The notes under the pieces: model-generated
What the model was told of the DNA's origin: nothing
What the model saw: only the letters and a program-made list of their open reading frames with translations
Databases searched by the model: none
NCBI RefSeq assembly: GCF_020080045.1
Contig: NZ_CP083451.1
Location: 1,426,001 to 1,490,000, forward strand
From: Comamonas odontotermitis
Lineage (GTDB): Bacteria > Pseudomonadota > Gammaproteobacteria > Burkholderiales > Burkholderiaceae_C
Reading direction: 5' to 3'
Length of the DNA stretch: 64,000 bases
In this document: piece after piece, positions 1-8,148 of the stretch
How positions within the stretch are numbered: the stretch's first letter is position 1
How the letters are laid out: the number at the start of each line of letters is the position of its first letter
Position numbers and translations under genes: made by a program

Positions 1-72
1 CGCGCCAGGCGTGGCCAGCAGGGCGCCGCCTGCCAGCGCCAAAGCCGCAAGGCCCGTCTTGACACAGGATGT
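1..72 (-). other. signal-peptide-like reading frame, cut by the window edge
   Basis: Read leftward, one frame gives a hydrophobic run ending in LLATPGA, like the h-region and cleavage site of a Sec signal peptide. No ATG or GTG in frame precedes it; an internal TTG near position 42 is the only candidate start. It may be the 5' end of a secreted protein gene that continues left of the window. Only about 24 codons are visible, so this is a weak call. Confidence 0.3.
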
Positions 73-96
73 CTGAAAATAATTTACTATATTTTT

Positions 97-139
97 GATA
101 GCTGATGGCGCTTGACAGTATTGCGCCAGAGGCAGTTTT
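97..139 (+). repeat. 43-nt dispersed intergenic repeat, copy A
   Basis: Aligns without gaps over 43 nt to copies at 6785-6827 (opposite strand) and 12793-12835. Shared core: ATAGC, then GCGCTT, a spacer, GCGC and a T-rich end. The GCGCTT/GCGC arms can pair imperfectly. All copies are intergenic. I associate this repeat type with Comamonadaceae genomes; its function is unknown to me. Confidence 0.6.
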
Positions 140-243
140 CTCCGCAAATCTCTCTCCCGGTAGTGGCAGAGCGCATTGTTGCCGCAAACGCAAAAAAAGC
201 GAATGCCGGGCATTCGCTGTGTTGTGCCAAGGCAGCGGTGCGT

Positions 244-1251
244 TTACTGCGCCTGGATCTGGGCTTCCCGCACCACCTTGCCATTGGCTTCCCATTCCTT
301 GCGGATCAGGGCCTGGAACTGGTCTGCGCCCATGGACAGCGGGATGTTGTCGAGCGAACGCAGCTTGTCCTGCACCTCGGTGTGGGCCAACTGGGCGTTG
401 ATGGTCTGGTTCAGGCGCTGCACCACGGCAGCAGGCGTGCCTGCCGGTGCGTAAAAGCCGAACAGCGAGGTGAGGTTGGCGCTTTGGTAGCCCAGCTCGC
501 CGAGCGTGGGCACCTGCGCAAATGCCGCGGCGCGCTCGGGGCCGGTCACCGCCAGCACGCGCAGCTTGCCTTCGGCGATCAGCGCATTGATGGGCGCGTA
601 GGGGTTGGCCACCAGCAGATCGAACTGGCCGCCTGCGGCATCGGTGATCAGCTGGCTGCCGCCCTTGTAGGGCACGTGCACGAGGTTGGCGCCGGTCTGG
701 CGGGTGAACTGCTCGATCATGATGTGGCCCAGCGTGCCGTAGCCGGAGCTGGCGATGGTCACGCCCTTGGCGCTGGCCTTGGCAGCAGCGAGCACGTCGG
801 CAACGCTGCTGCCCTTGAAGGCCTTGGTGGCCAGCAGGTACACCGGTGCATACATGGTGGAGGCCACGGCGCTGATCTGCTTCATCGGGTCGTAGGCCAC
901 CTTCATCACGTGCGGCAGCAGGGTGAGGGTGCTGATGCCGGAAAAGGCCAGCGTGTGGCCATCGGGGGCAGAGCGAGCGAGCGCGTCCATGCCCATGCTG
1001 CCGCCCGCGCCGGGCTTGTTGTCCACGATGATGGAGGTTTGCAGCAGCGGTGCCAGCAGGTCGGCAAACTGGCGCGCCACCACATCATTCACGCCACCGG
1101 CCGGGAAGGGCACGATGATGCGGATGGGCTGGCCGCCGGGCCAGGGCTTGTCTGCAAAGCTGCTGCCGCAGGCAAGGCCCGCAGCCAGGGCGGCGCCGGT
1201 TTTCAGCCATTGGCGACGGGAGAATGGGGAAGTCATGGGCATCCAGGGCAT
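244..1251 (-). CDS. Bug/TctC-family tripartite tricarboxylate transporter substrate-binding protein
   Basis: Periplasmic solute-binding protein of the tripartite tricarboxylate transporter (TctC/Bug) family, 335 aa, the usual length. The N-terminus carries a Tat motif (SRRQWLK) followed by a hydrophobic stretch, so export by the Tat pathway is likely. Family landmarks include RIIVPFPAGGVNDVVAR near the mature N-terminus and the VHVPYKGG motif in the middle. A second ATG at 1236 (MTSPFSRR) is an equally good start, because it places the twin arginines nearer the N-terminus. It follows the M20 amidohydrolase by 16 nt on the same strand, so the two are probably co-transcribed. Bug proteins in these bacteria are often orphans without membrane partners, and the ligand cannot be read from sequence. 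Confidence 0.9.
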   Translation of the reverse strand: MPWMPMTSPFSRRQWLKTGAALAAGLACGSSFADKPWPGGQPIRIIVPFPAGGVNDVVARQFADLLAPLLQTSIIVDNKPGAGGSMGMDALARSAPDGHTLAFSGISTLTLLPHVMKVAYDPMKQISAVASTMYAPVYLLATKAFKGSSVADVLAAAKASAKGVTIASSGYGTLGHIMIEQFTRQTGANLVHVPYKGGSQLITDAAGGQFDLLVANPYAPINALIAEGKLRVLAVTGPERAAAFAQVPTLGELGYQSANLTSLFGFYAPAGTPAAVVQRLNQTINAQLAHTEVQDKLRSLDNIPLSMGADQFQALIRKEWEANGKVVREAQIQAQ

Positions 1252-1267
1252 ATGAAGGGCTCAGGGC

Positions 1268-2464
1268 TCAGCGCACGGCCTGGGTGTCAAACCAGCGGCG
1301 CGCCAGGCGGTCCCAGAAACGGGCGCCCAGATCGAGGTTGTTGTCGTTGAAGTCGTAGCCGGGGTTGTGCAGGCCTACCCCGGGCTGGCCATCGGCGCCA
1401 TTGCCGATCCAGCCGTAGGCGCCGGGAACGGCTTCGAGCATGAAGCCGAAGTCTTCGGCGGTCATCGCGGGCAGCACATCGGTGTGTGCATGGGCGTCTC
1501 CCACCATCTCGCGCATCACCTCGCCCATGAACACCGCTTCCTTTCTGTGGTTGGTGGTGTTGGGGTAGCCGGGTTTGATGATGACTTCGGCGCTGGCAAA
1601 GTGCGCCTCGGCAATGTGGCTGCTGATGCGGTGCAGGCCGTCGATCAGGAACTGTTGCGAGGCATTGGTGAGGTTGCGGCAGGTGCCGTAGATGCGCGCT
1701 TCGTCGGGGATGATGTTCTCCACTGTGCCGGACTCGATCTTGCCGATGGTGAGCACTGCGCTGTCCAGCGGATCGGTGCCGCGCGAGATGAGGGTCTGCA
1801 ACTGGCCGACGATGGCGCAGGCCACCGGAATCGGATCGATGGTGGTGTGGGGCAGGGCGGCATGGCCGCCACGGCCACGCACGATGATCTCGAACCGCAG
1901 CGCCGCTGCCATGATGGGGCCGACGCGCACGCCCATCTCGCCCTGTGGCAGCGCGGGCCAGTTGTGCAGCGCAAACACGGCCTGGCAGGGAAATTGGGTA
2001 AAGAGCCCGTCATTCATCATGGCGCGCGCCCCGGCACCGCCTTCTTCGGCGGGCTGGAAGATCAGGTGCACCGTGCCATCGAAATCGCGCTGGCGCGAGA
2101 GCAGCTCGGCCGCGCCCAGCACCATGGTGGTGTGGCCGTCATGGCCGCAGGCGTGCATGCGGCCTTCGTACTGGCTGATGTGGCCGAACTGGTTGGTCTC
2201 CTGCACGGGCAGGGCGTCCATGTCGGCGCGGATGCCGATGGCAGGCCCCGGGTTGGTGGCATCGCGCCCCTTGCCGTGAATGCTGGCAACAATGCCGGTG
2301 GTGCCCAGGCCCCGCGCCATGGGGACGCCCAGCGCCGTGAGGTAGGCTGCAATCTTGTCAGCCGTGCGGCTTTCTTCGTACTTCAGCTCCGGGTGCATGT
2401 GCAGGTCGCGGCGGAATGCGGTGAGTTGGTTGATGTTGGGTGCGTTATCTTTGTCGATGTACAT
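1268..2464 (-). CDS. M20D-family amidohydrolase (hippurate hydrolase-like)
   Basis: 398-aa cytosolic metal-dependent amidohydrolase of the M20D family, which cleaves N-acyl amino acids such as hippurate. Metal-binding and catalytic landmarks are visible: RRDLHMHPEL at the start, ADMDALP, MHACGHDGH (metal Cys/His), PAEEGGAGA (catalytic Glu pair), and HAALPH in the lid region. Length is typical. It is first in a two-gene leftward unit with the Bug binding protein, suggesting uptake and hydrolysis of an acylated or amidated carboxylate. The substrate is inference. Confidence 0.9.
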   Translation of the reverse strand: MYIDKDNAPNINQLTAFRRDLHMHPELKYEESRTADKIAAYLTALGVPMARGLGTTGIVASIHGKGRDATNPGPAIGIRADMDALPVQETNQFGHISQYEGRMHACGHDGHTTMVLGAAELLSRQRDFDGTVHLIFQPAEEGGAGARAMMNDGLFTQFPCQAVFALHNWPALPQGEMGVRVGPIMAAALRFEIIVRGRGGHAALPHTTIDPIPVACAIVGQLQTLISRGTDPLDSAVLTIGKIESGTVENIIPDEARIYGTCRNLTNASQQFLIDGLHRISSHIAEAHFASAEVIIKPGYPNTTNHRKEAVFMGEVMREMVGDAHAHTDVLPAMTAEDFGFMLEAVPGAYGWIGNGADGQPGVGLHNPGYDFNDNNLDLGARFWDRLARRWFDTQAVR

Positions 2465-2757
2465 GGCTCAATCTCCCGGGATCGATGAAGGCGGCCGGGC
2501 CGGTGGTTGCACCGATTATGCGGCTGCCAAAACTACTTCTGTTTATATGGTTAGGCCCATCATTGTCACCCGCAGGACGCGCCGGGCATGGGTGTGGGCC
2601 ATGGTGGGCTGCATCGGGATTCCATTGGCAGCCAATACATGAGGCTGGGCCGGGTTCTGAATTTTTATCGAATTTATTTATTAAAGTATTTGTTATTCTG
2701 ATAAAACCCTGTTCTGGTTCCGGATCCGATTCATTGAATGCTGTGCGGGAGATTTGC

Positions 2758-4386
2758 ATGAAGGGCAGTTTGATCAGAAGCATAGGCCTGAGCGCGTTGA
2801 TGCTCGCCGTCTCTTGCGCGTATGCGCAAAACAGCTATGCCCCGCAAAACGGTACCTGGGTCGTGAGCAGTGAGCTGGACGGCAAACCAGGCCGCGGCCT
2901 GGCGCTGGATGTGCAGTTTGGCTCGATGGTGCTGCAGCTGTATGGGTACAACGCAGACGGCTCGCCCACGTTCTACATGGCCAGCGGCAATTTTCAGATG
3001 GCGGTGGGCACGCCCTTTGTCGCGCCTCTCAAGCGTTACGCAGGGGGCCGGTACTTTGGCAGTGATGCGCGCGATGCCCAGGAGCTGGATACGGCTGGCG
3101 ATGTCACCGTCATTTTCGACAGCGCCACGACGGCAACCTTGACGCTGCCCGGCGAACAGCCGGTGCGCATCGAGCGCCTCTACTATGACAATCCACTGAT
3201 CCAGCCGGGGCAGCGAGCCACATTCTTGCTGGGCCATTCCTGGCAGCCGGATGCCTCGGCGCTTGCGGCCAGCCTGGAAATGACCGGCGACGGCTCCGTC
3301 AGCTTTCAGTACCCGCGCTATGACCCGGATGCCAACAAATTCCTGACCATTCAATGGCCTTGCAAGGCAGAGCAGGCGCGGCAGGCCCTGGTCTGCGAAC
3401 GCCTGAGGGACGATGGCGAGGTTCTGGACCGCGTGGTGCTCAAGCGTTATCTCAACGAGCTGATCGGCGTGGTGGAGACCAATGATGTGCGGGGCTCCAA
3501 CCGTGGAGCAGAGGCTTTCAAGGGCCCTTTGCTGACCGTGCATGACAGCAGCAACACATTGAAAGCCCTGCCGCTGGACACAGCCACGCCGCCCGCAGGC
3601 GCGGCCGGGGCCGTGGTTCCCGACAGCGGCACCTGGGTGGTGACGGAAGAGAGCACCGGCCAGCCCGGCCGGGGGCTGAGCATCGACCCGCAAGGCGGGC
3701 AGGTGCTGGTGCAGGTGTTCAACTACGGCAGCGACGGGCAGTCGACCTTCCATATGGGTACAGGCCCGTACCAGCAGGGCGCCGCAACCGTGGCGCTCAA
3801 GCAATACCGAGGCGGTCGTTCCCTGGGCGGTGCGGCCGCGTCGGGTACCGAAATGGGCGAGCCCCAGGCGATGGGCCTGCAATTCGATACGGCCACCAGC
3901 GGCTGGGTACAGTTTCCGGGCGAAGCGGCAAAGCGCATCCATCGCTTTCAGTTTGGCGTGAACCATTGGTTTGTTGAGACCAGCAGGCAGCCATTGATGT
4001 ATCTGGAAGGGGAGTGGTCTGCGGTATCAGCCGATCCCAACATGGCGCTGCGGACCAAGCTCTCGCCGGTCAACTGGCAACCAGGGGTCAATCCGCCGAC
4101 TTCGTACGAAAACGTGCCCGATATCAACTCCAGTGAAAAAGTGAAGTGCTGGTACGAGCAAACCGCCGACGGCAATGTGCGCTGTAAGGTGACGGACAAG
4201 CGGCTGGGCAGCTATCCGGAGCTGGAATACCGCTTTGCGCTCAGCTACCGGGGGCGCAGCCTGGCCACCGTGTACCGGCTGCTGGGTGACCAATCGGTGC
4301 TGCTGCTGGGGCAGGTGCCTTTGATCCGCACAAGCAATTTTTACACCGCATTTGACGAGGGCATTGGTTTGCCCAGAACACGCTGA
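2758..4386 (+). CDS. secreted protein with two GTW...GxPGRG repeat modules
   Basis: 542 aa, not recognised as a named family. ATG at 2758 is followed by a Sec signal peptide ending CAYAQ. The mature protein has two copies of a module of about 100 residues that begin near 2851 and 3628: GTWVV..E..GxPGRGL.xD.Q, a hydrophobic strand, Y..DG..TF.M.(S/T)G, then K.Y.GGR..G. The two halves resemble each other and both halves of the next gene (4420-5925), so this is a duplicated module in duplicated genes. The regular strand pattern suggests a beta-rich fold. Function unknown. Confidence 0.75.
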   Translation: MKGSLIRSIGLSALMLAVSCAYAQNSYAPQNGTWVVSSELDGKPGRGLALDVQFGSMVLQLYGYNADGSPTFYMASGNFQMAVGTPFVAPLKRYAGGRYFGSDARDAQELDTAGDVTVIFDSATTATLTLPGEQPVRIERLYYDNPLIQPGQRATFLLGHSWQPDASALAASLEMTGDGSVSFQYPRYDPDANKFLTIQWPCKAEQARQALVCERLRDDGEVLDRVVLKRYLNELIGVVETNDVRGSNRGAEAFKGPLLTVHDSSNTLKALPLDTATPPAGAAGAVVPDSGTWVVTEESTGQPGRGLSIDPQGGQVLVQVFNYGSDGQSTFHMGTGPYQQGAATVALKQYRGGRSLGGAAASGTEMGEPQAMGLQFDTATSGWVQFPGEAAKRIHRFQFGVNHWFVETSRQPLMYLEGEWSAVSADPNMALRTKLSPVNWQPGVNPPTSYENVPDINSSEKVKCWYEQTADGNVRCKVTDKRLGSYPELEYRFALSYRGRSLATVYRLLGDQSVLLLGQVPLIRTSNFYTAFDEGIGLPRTR

Positions 4387-4419
4387 CATGGCGAGCCGTA
4401 TGGAAGACGGGGATTTTGT

Positions 4420-5925
4420 ATGAAGCGTTTGCGTAGACAGATACTGTTGCTGCTGGGGGTTGCCGCAGGCATGGCTCCGGCGTGGGCCGCGCGTGATTTC
4501 ACGCCGCTGGCGGGCACATGGGTGATCGATGCCGAGCTGGATGGCAAGCCAGGGCGCGGTCTGGCGGTTGACGTGCAGGGCAATGCCGTCGTGCTGCAGG
4601 TCTATGGCTACGAGACCGATGGCGCCGCCACCTTCTACATGGCTTCTGGCCAGATGGACGGAGACAGTGCAGTGCTGCCGCTGCAGAAGTTCAAGGGGGG
4701 AGTCGCCCTGGGCGGTGCGGTGCAGGATGCAGCGCTTGCCGAGAGCGTGGGCAATGTGCGGCTGCAGTTTGCCAACGGCGTGCAGGGCAGCATCCAATTG
4801 CCTGGTGAGCCCGCGTATGCCATGCGCCGCTTCATCTTCAACCCGCGTGGTGAACAGCCGACCTACCGGCGGCAGCGCTTTGCGCTGGCTGAACTCGATG
4901 CCGAGCGCCATCCCGTTGGTTTATGGAATCTGGAGGTCTATGGCTCGGGGCGCTTGATCTTGAAAGGGCAGGCTCCATCGGCATACTGGTACTTTGTATG
5001 CCAGCCAGCCGATGAACACGGCACCGTGGAGTGCAGTGGAGAGGTGCCAGCTGACACATCCACCAAAAAAGTTCGGCTGAGTTACCAGCAGCATCTGTAT
5101 GACCTGAGCGTCCTGATGGAGGTCGAGGGTGAGCCCGCTCGCCGGATGGTTGGCGCTTACCAGGACACTGCGACACCGAGGTCGATGCCATCAAGTGCCG
5201 ATCAGATATGGTTTTCGGGATTTCAGGGAGGCTATGGAGGGCAGCGCATTCCAGAGCCGGGTACCTGGATCGTGCGGGATGAAAAGACCGGCAAGCCCGG
5301 TCGCGGCTTCAGCCTGGATGTGCAATTTGACCAGGCACTGCTGCAGGTCTTCAATTACCGGCCCGATGGCCGCGCCACCTTTCACATGGGCTCGGGAGAA
5401 TATGCCAAATCGAAGGCACAGATTGCACTCAAGACCTACCAGGGGGGGCGCTACCTGGGCGGGCCGTGGCAATCGGCCTCCGAGGCATCCGATGCAGGGT
5501 TGACGACTGTCAATTTTGACCGCATAGACAGCTACAAGAACATGAATGAAGGCTCGATTCGCCTGCCGCAGGAGCCGCTGCGCGTGATCGAGCGTTTTGA
5601 GCTGCAGCCAACGCGTCCCGATCTCGCCAGCCTGATGGGCGATTGGATCTTTACCGACAGAGATCTAGAGTTCTTTGTTGCGTTGAACAGGATCAACGGC
5701 AAGGTGCTGAGCAATGAGGCTGGAGATTTTCAGTGCCAGTTCATCGAGCTGCTGACGGATACCGTGGTCGAATGCACGAGCGTAGCTGCCACTGATAAAC
5801 GGGCCGTTCGTTTCAGCTTCCCTTTCAGCTACCGAGGGCGCAGCGTGGCCACGGGCGGCATCGCCTTTCGAGTCCGTGACAGGTTTGGCAATCTCACAGG
5901 CGTGGGTCCACTCATCAAGCAGTAA
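4420..5925 (+). CDS. secreted paralogue of the preceding gene, two GTW...GxPGRG modules
   Basis: 501 aa with a signal peptide (MKRLRRQILLLLGVAAG, cleavage near AWAA). Like its neighbour it holds two modules, starting near 4513 and 5260, each with GTW(V/I), GKPGRG and TF(Y/H)MxSG. The gene starts 33 nt after the previous stop on the same strand, so the pair is probably one operon that arose by tandem duplication. The C-terminal part (FSYRGRSVAT) also matches the neighbour (LSYRGRSLAT). No enzyme motif is visible. Function unknown. Confidence 0.75.
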   Translation: MKRLRRQILLLLGVAAGMAPAWAARDFTPLAGTWVIDAELDGKPGRGLAVDVQGNAVVLQVYGYETDGAATFYMASGQMDGDSAVLPLQKFKGGVALGGAVQDAALAESVGNVRLQFANGVQGSIQLPGEPAYAMRRFIFNPRGEQPTYRRQRFALAELDAERHPVGLWNLEVYGSGRLILKGQAPSAYWYFVCQPADEHGTVECSGEVPADTSTKKVRLSYQQHLYDLSVLMEVEGEPARRMVGAYQDTATPRSMPSSADQIWFSGFQGGYGGQRIPEPGTWIVRDEKTGKPGRGFSLDVQFDQALLQVFNYRPDGRATFHMGSGEYAKSKAQIALKTYQGGRYLGGPWQSASEASDAGLTTVNFDRIDSYKNMNEGSIRLPQEPLRVIERFELQPTRPDLASLMGDWIFTDRDLEFFVALNRINGKVLSNEAGDFQCQFIELLTDTVVECTSVAATDKRAVRFSFPFSYRGRSVATGGIAFRVRDRFGNLTGVGPLIKQ

Positions 5926-5983
5926 ACACGTTCTAAGCAAGTGCGCTGGCAGATGAACGGTTGTGGCGATTGCGCAGTTGCGC

Positions 5984-6778
5984 CTATTTTGCGAAATGGT
6001 GCAACAGGTGCTGCCATTGCAGCAGGCTGGGGTGATCGCCTGTAGCGGGCGGGCATTCCCTGGCTGTGGGCCATTGAAGGCCGCTGTGCAGTTGCAGAGC
6101 CTGTTGCGTGTACGGATGCGCCAGGTGCATGCCCCAGGCATGCAGCCATAGCCGCTGCAGGCCCAGGCGCTCGGCCCACCAGCGGTTGAGCGGACCCTTG
6201 CCGTGGGTGGCATCGCCGATGATGGGGTGGGCGATGTGCTTGAGGTGGCGGCGAATCTGGTGGCGGCGCCCGGTGTGCGGCTCGGCCAGCACGAGCGACA
6301 GGCGCGTGCCGGCAAAGCGGCTGTCATAGGCATCGGGGTGTTCCAGCGCGGCCAGCCTCGAAAAACGGGTCTGAGCAGGTTGGGCGGGGGCGTCAGCCGG
6401 TGCGTCGTCGGGGCGCAGGGCGTGGTCTACCTCACAGTGCTCCGGCGCCCAGCCGCGCACCAGGGCCAGGTAGCGTTTGTGGATCTGGTGGTTTTCAAAC
6501 TGCGCGCGGGTGCGGCTGGCGGCTTCGGGGTGCAGGGCCAGCAGCAGCACGCCGCAGGTGCCTTTGTCCAGCCGGTGCAGCGGGTAGACATGCTGGCCGA
6601 TCTGGTCGCGCAGGGTCTGCACGATGAAACGTGTCTCGCCCGCGTCCAGCCCCGTGCGATGCACCAGCCAGCCCGCTGGCTTGTAGATGGCAATCAGGTG
6701 CTCGTCTTGCCACAGCACGGGCAGTGGGCTGCCCTCGGCATGCGTGTGCGCAACAGCGGGGTCGATGGTTGGAAGCAT
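5984..6778 (-). CDS. truC: tRNA pseudouridine(65) synthase TruC
   Basis: 264-aa RluA-type pseudouridine synthase. The catalytic motif HRLDKGTCGVLL carries the nucleophilic Asp. The preceding LRDQIGQHVYPLHRLD matches TruC closely (from memory E. coli TruC reads VRDQIGQHVFTAHRLD), as do KPAGWLVHR near the N-terminus, TGRRHQIRRHL and HPIIGDATHG. TruC makes pseudouridine 65 in certain tRNAs. It is convergent with the secreted-protein pair to its left. A 43-nt repeat lies just upstream of its start. Confidence 0.88.
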   Translation of the reverse strand: MLPTIDPAVAHTHAEGSPLPVLWQDEHLIAIYKPAGWLVHRTGLDAGETRFIVQTLRDQIGQHVYPLHRLDKGTCGVLLLALHPEAASRTRAQFENHQIHKRYLALVRGWAPEHCEVDHALRPDDAPADAPAQPAQTRFSRLAALEHPDAYDSRFAGTRLSLVLAEPHTGRRHQIRRHLKHIAHPIIGDATHGKGPLNRWWAERLGLQRLWLHAWGMHLAHPYTQQALQLHSGLQWPTARECPPATGDHPSLLQWQHLLHHFAK

Positions 6779-6784
6779 GGGGTG

Positions 6785-6827
6785 AAATTGGGCTGTAGCG
6801 CTTGTCAGTAAAGCGCAGCAAGCTATC
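6785..6827 (-). repeat. 43-nt dispersed intergenic repeat, copy B
   Basis: Reverse-strand copy of the repeat at 97-139 and 12793-12835. Here the GCGCTT/AAGCGC arms can pair. It lies between truC and the YeeE/YedE-type gene. Confidence 0.6.
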
Positions 6828-6831
6828 TATT

Positions 6832-7257
6832 TTATAGTTTTGTGCCTTGCCGTGCTTGCCACAGCCCAAACAGCACCATGCCTGCCAGCATGGCAGCGCT
6901 GAAGATGGCGGCCGATTCCATGCCCGCTGTGATGCCGACCAGCGCCGGGCCGGGGCAGTAACCGGCCAGACCCCAGCCTATGCCAAAGAGGACCGAGCCC
7001 ACGACAAGCGGCGCGTCGAGCGCCTTGCTGGCTGGCAACTGCATGGCCTCGCCCAGCAGGCTGCGCTGGCGTTGGCGGGCCAGTGCAAAGCCGGGCAGCC
7101 CCACGGCAATGGCGCCGCCCATCACCAGGGCCAGTGAGGGGTCCCAGGCACCGGCCAGATCGAGAAAGCCCAGCACCTTGTGAGGATCGGCCATGCCCGA
7201 TACCAGGAGGCCCAGGCCAAACACCAGGCCCACGATGGCAGCAATGATGGTGGTCAT
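6832..7257 (-). CDS. DUF6691/YeeE-YedE half-transporter (C-terminal half, PmpB-like)
   Basis: 141-aa membrane protein with about four hydrophobic helices. GWGLAGYCPGPAL carries the conserved Cys of the YeeE/YedE (TsuA) family, which moves thiosulfate or related sulfur species through a chain of cysteines. The start is ATG at 7257, ten bases after the upstream gene stops; longer forms in this frame lack membrane character. Paired with 7268-7696 it forms a split YeeE/YedE as in the pmpAB genes of BigR operons. The transported sulfur species is inferred from the family. Confidence 0.8.
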   Translation of the reverse strand: MTTIIAAIVGLVFGLGLLVSGMADPHKVLGFLDLAGAWDPSLALVMGGAIAVGLPGFALARQRQRSLLGEAMQLPASKALDAPLVVGSVLFGIGWGLAGYCPGPALVGITAGMESAAIFSAAMLAGMVLFGLWQARQGTKL

Positions 7258-7267
7258 GACAGTCTCC

Positions 7268-7696
7268 TTACAGAAAGTGGCGCGCCACAAACACGGTGGC
7301 AAAACCGGCAGCCATGAAGCACAGGGTGGCGACCAGCGAACGCATCGACAGGCGGGAGAGCCCGCACACGCCGTGCCCGCTGGTGCAACCCGAACCCAGG
7401 CGCGTGCCAAAGCCCACCAGGAGCCCGGCGATCACCAGCACCGGCCAGCTTGCCGGGCTGGCTGCCGCAGGCATGGGCGCAAACAGGCCATAGACCCAAG
7501 GCGCAGCCAGCAGGCCAATGATGAACGCCACCCGCCATGCCTCACCTGACGCGCGTGGTGGCAGCAAACTGCCCACAATGCCGCTGATGCCGGCGATGCG
7601 ACCATTGAACAGGACGAGCAGCACGGCGGCCAGGCCGATCAGGGCGCCGCCAAGCAGGGCGGCCACAGGGGTGAAGGCGGTCATATCAATGGTCAT
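7268..7696 (-). CDS. YeeE/YedE half-transporter (N-terminal half, PmpA-like)
   Basis: 142-aa integral membrane protein with four predicted helices. The signature [12 protein letters not shown] carries the cysteines thought to relay sulfur in YeeE/YedE proteins. The start is ATG at 7696. It lies between the ArsR regulator (35 nt upstream) and its partner half (10 nt downstream), all leftward, so regulator and transporter form one operon. A role in sulfide, persulfide or thiosulfate handling fits the divergent dioxygenase-like gene. Confidence 0.8.
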   Translation of the reverse strand: MTIDMTAFTPVAALLGGALIGLAAVLLVLFNGRIAGISGIVGSLLPPRASGEAWRVAFIIGLLAAPWVYGLFAPMPAAASPASWPVLVIAGLLVGFGTRLGSGCTSGHGVCGLSRLSMRSLVATLCFMAAGFATVFVARHFL

Positions 7697-7731
7697 GGCG
7701 GGCTTTCGTGGGGGGGAAGGGGTGCAGTGCA

Positions 7732-8076
7732 TCAGGGCGCGGGGCAGTACTGGGTGTACATGGTCTGCAGCAGTGCCAAAAGGCGAGCGTCGGCGACCTG
7801 GTAGTAGATGTTCTTGCCTTCGCGCCGTGTGGTGACGGCGTTCTCGCGCCGCAGCACGGCCAACTGTTGCGACAAGGTGGGTTGCAGAATGCCCAGATGT
7901 GACTCCATATCGCTGACGCAGCATTCGCCCTGGCTCAGGTGGCACAGCAGCAGTAGTCGGTCTTCGTTGGCGAGCAGCTTGAGGGCCGCAACTGCCTGCT
8001 GGGCGGCGTGGCGCATGGCTTCAGGGGGCAGGTGGTGGGCGGTAGGACTATCAGTCATCGAAAGGCAGGTTGACAT
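7732..8076 (-). CDS. ArsR-family sulfide-responsive repressor, BigR-like
   Basis: 114-aa winged-helix ArsR regulator. The recognition region reads [17 protein letters not shown]. Two cysteines match the redox pair of BigR/SqrR: Cys45 in LLLLCHL and Cys111 in the C-terminal TQYC. In BigR these form a disulfide or polysulfide bridge that releases DNA. There is a further CC at 52-53. The start at 8076 is preceded by AAGG five bases upstream; ATG at 8058 is an alternative. It is divergent from the metallohydrolase gene across an AT-rich spacer. Confidence 0.85.
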   Translation of the reverse strand: MSTCLSMTDSPTAHHLPPEAMRHAAQQAVAALKLLANEDRLLLLCHLSQGECCVSDMESHLGILQPTLSQQLAVLRRENAVTTRREGKNIYYQVADARLLALLQTMYTQYCPAP

Positions 8077-8097
8077 GGAGCCTTGCACAGAGGCCTG

Positions 8098-8130
8098 GTT
8101 TTCATTATATTAAAATATATATTGTTTTTT
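8098..8130. promoter_or_regulatory. AT-rich divergent promoter/operator, likely bound by the BigR-like repressor
   Basis: The spacer between the ArsR gene and the metallohydrolase is strikingly AT-rich, with an imperfect palindrome around 8104-8122 (ATATTAAAATATAT). BigR-type repressors bind AT-rich palindromes in such divergent spacers. Binding is inferred from position and composition. Confidence 0.45.
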
Positions 8131-8148
8131 GTGAATGTGTTTTTAACC

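Noticed and set aside
112..1350. Long rightward frame opposite the Bug/TctC gene
   Set aside because: It is the mirror of a well-conserved leftward gene; its residue makeup (His/Gly/Ala/Arg-rich, no motif) is typical of antisense frames in high-GC DNA. The same applies to 1367-2488, 2731-3966, 9411-10346, 10612-11682, 45959-46963 and 56669-58096.
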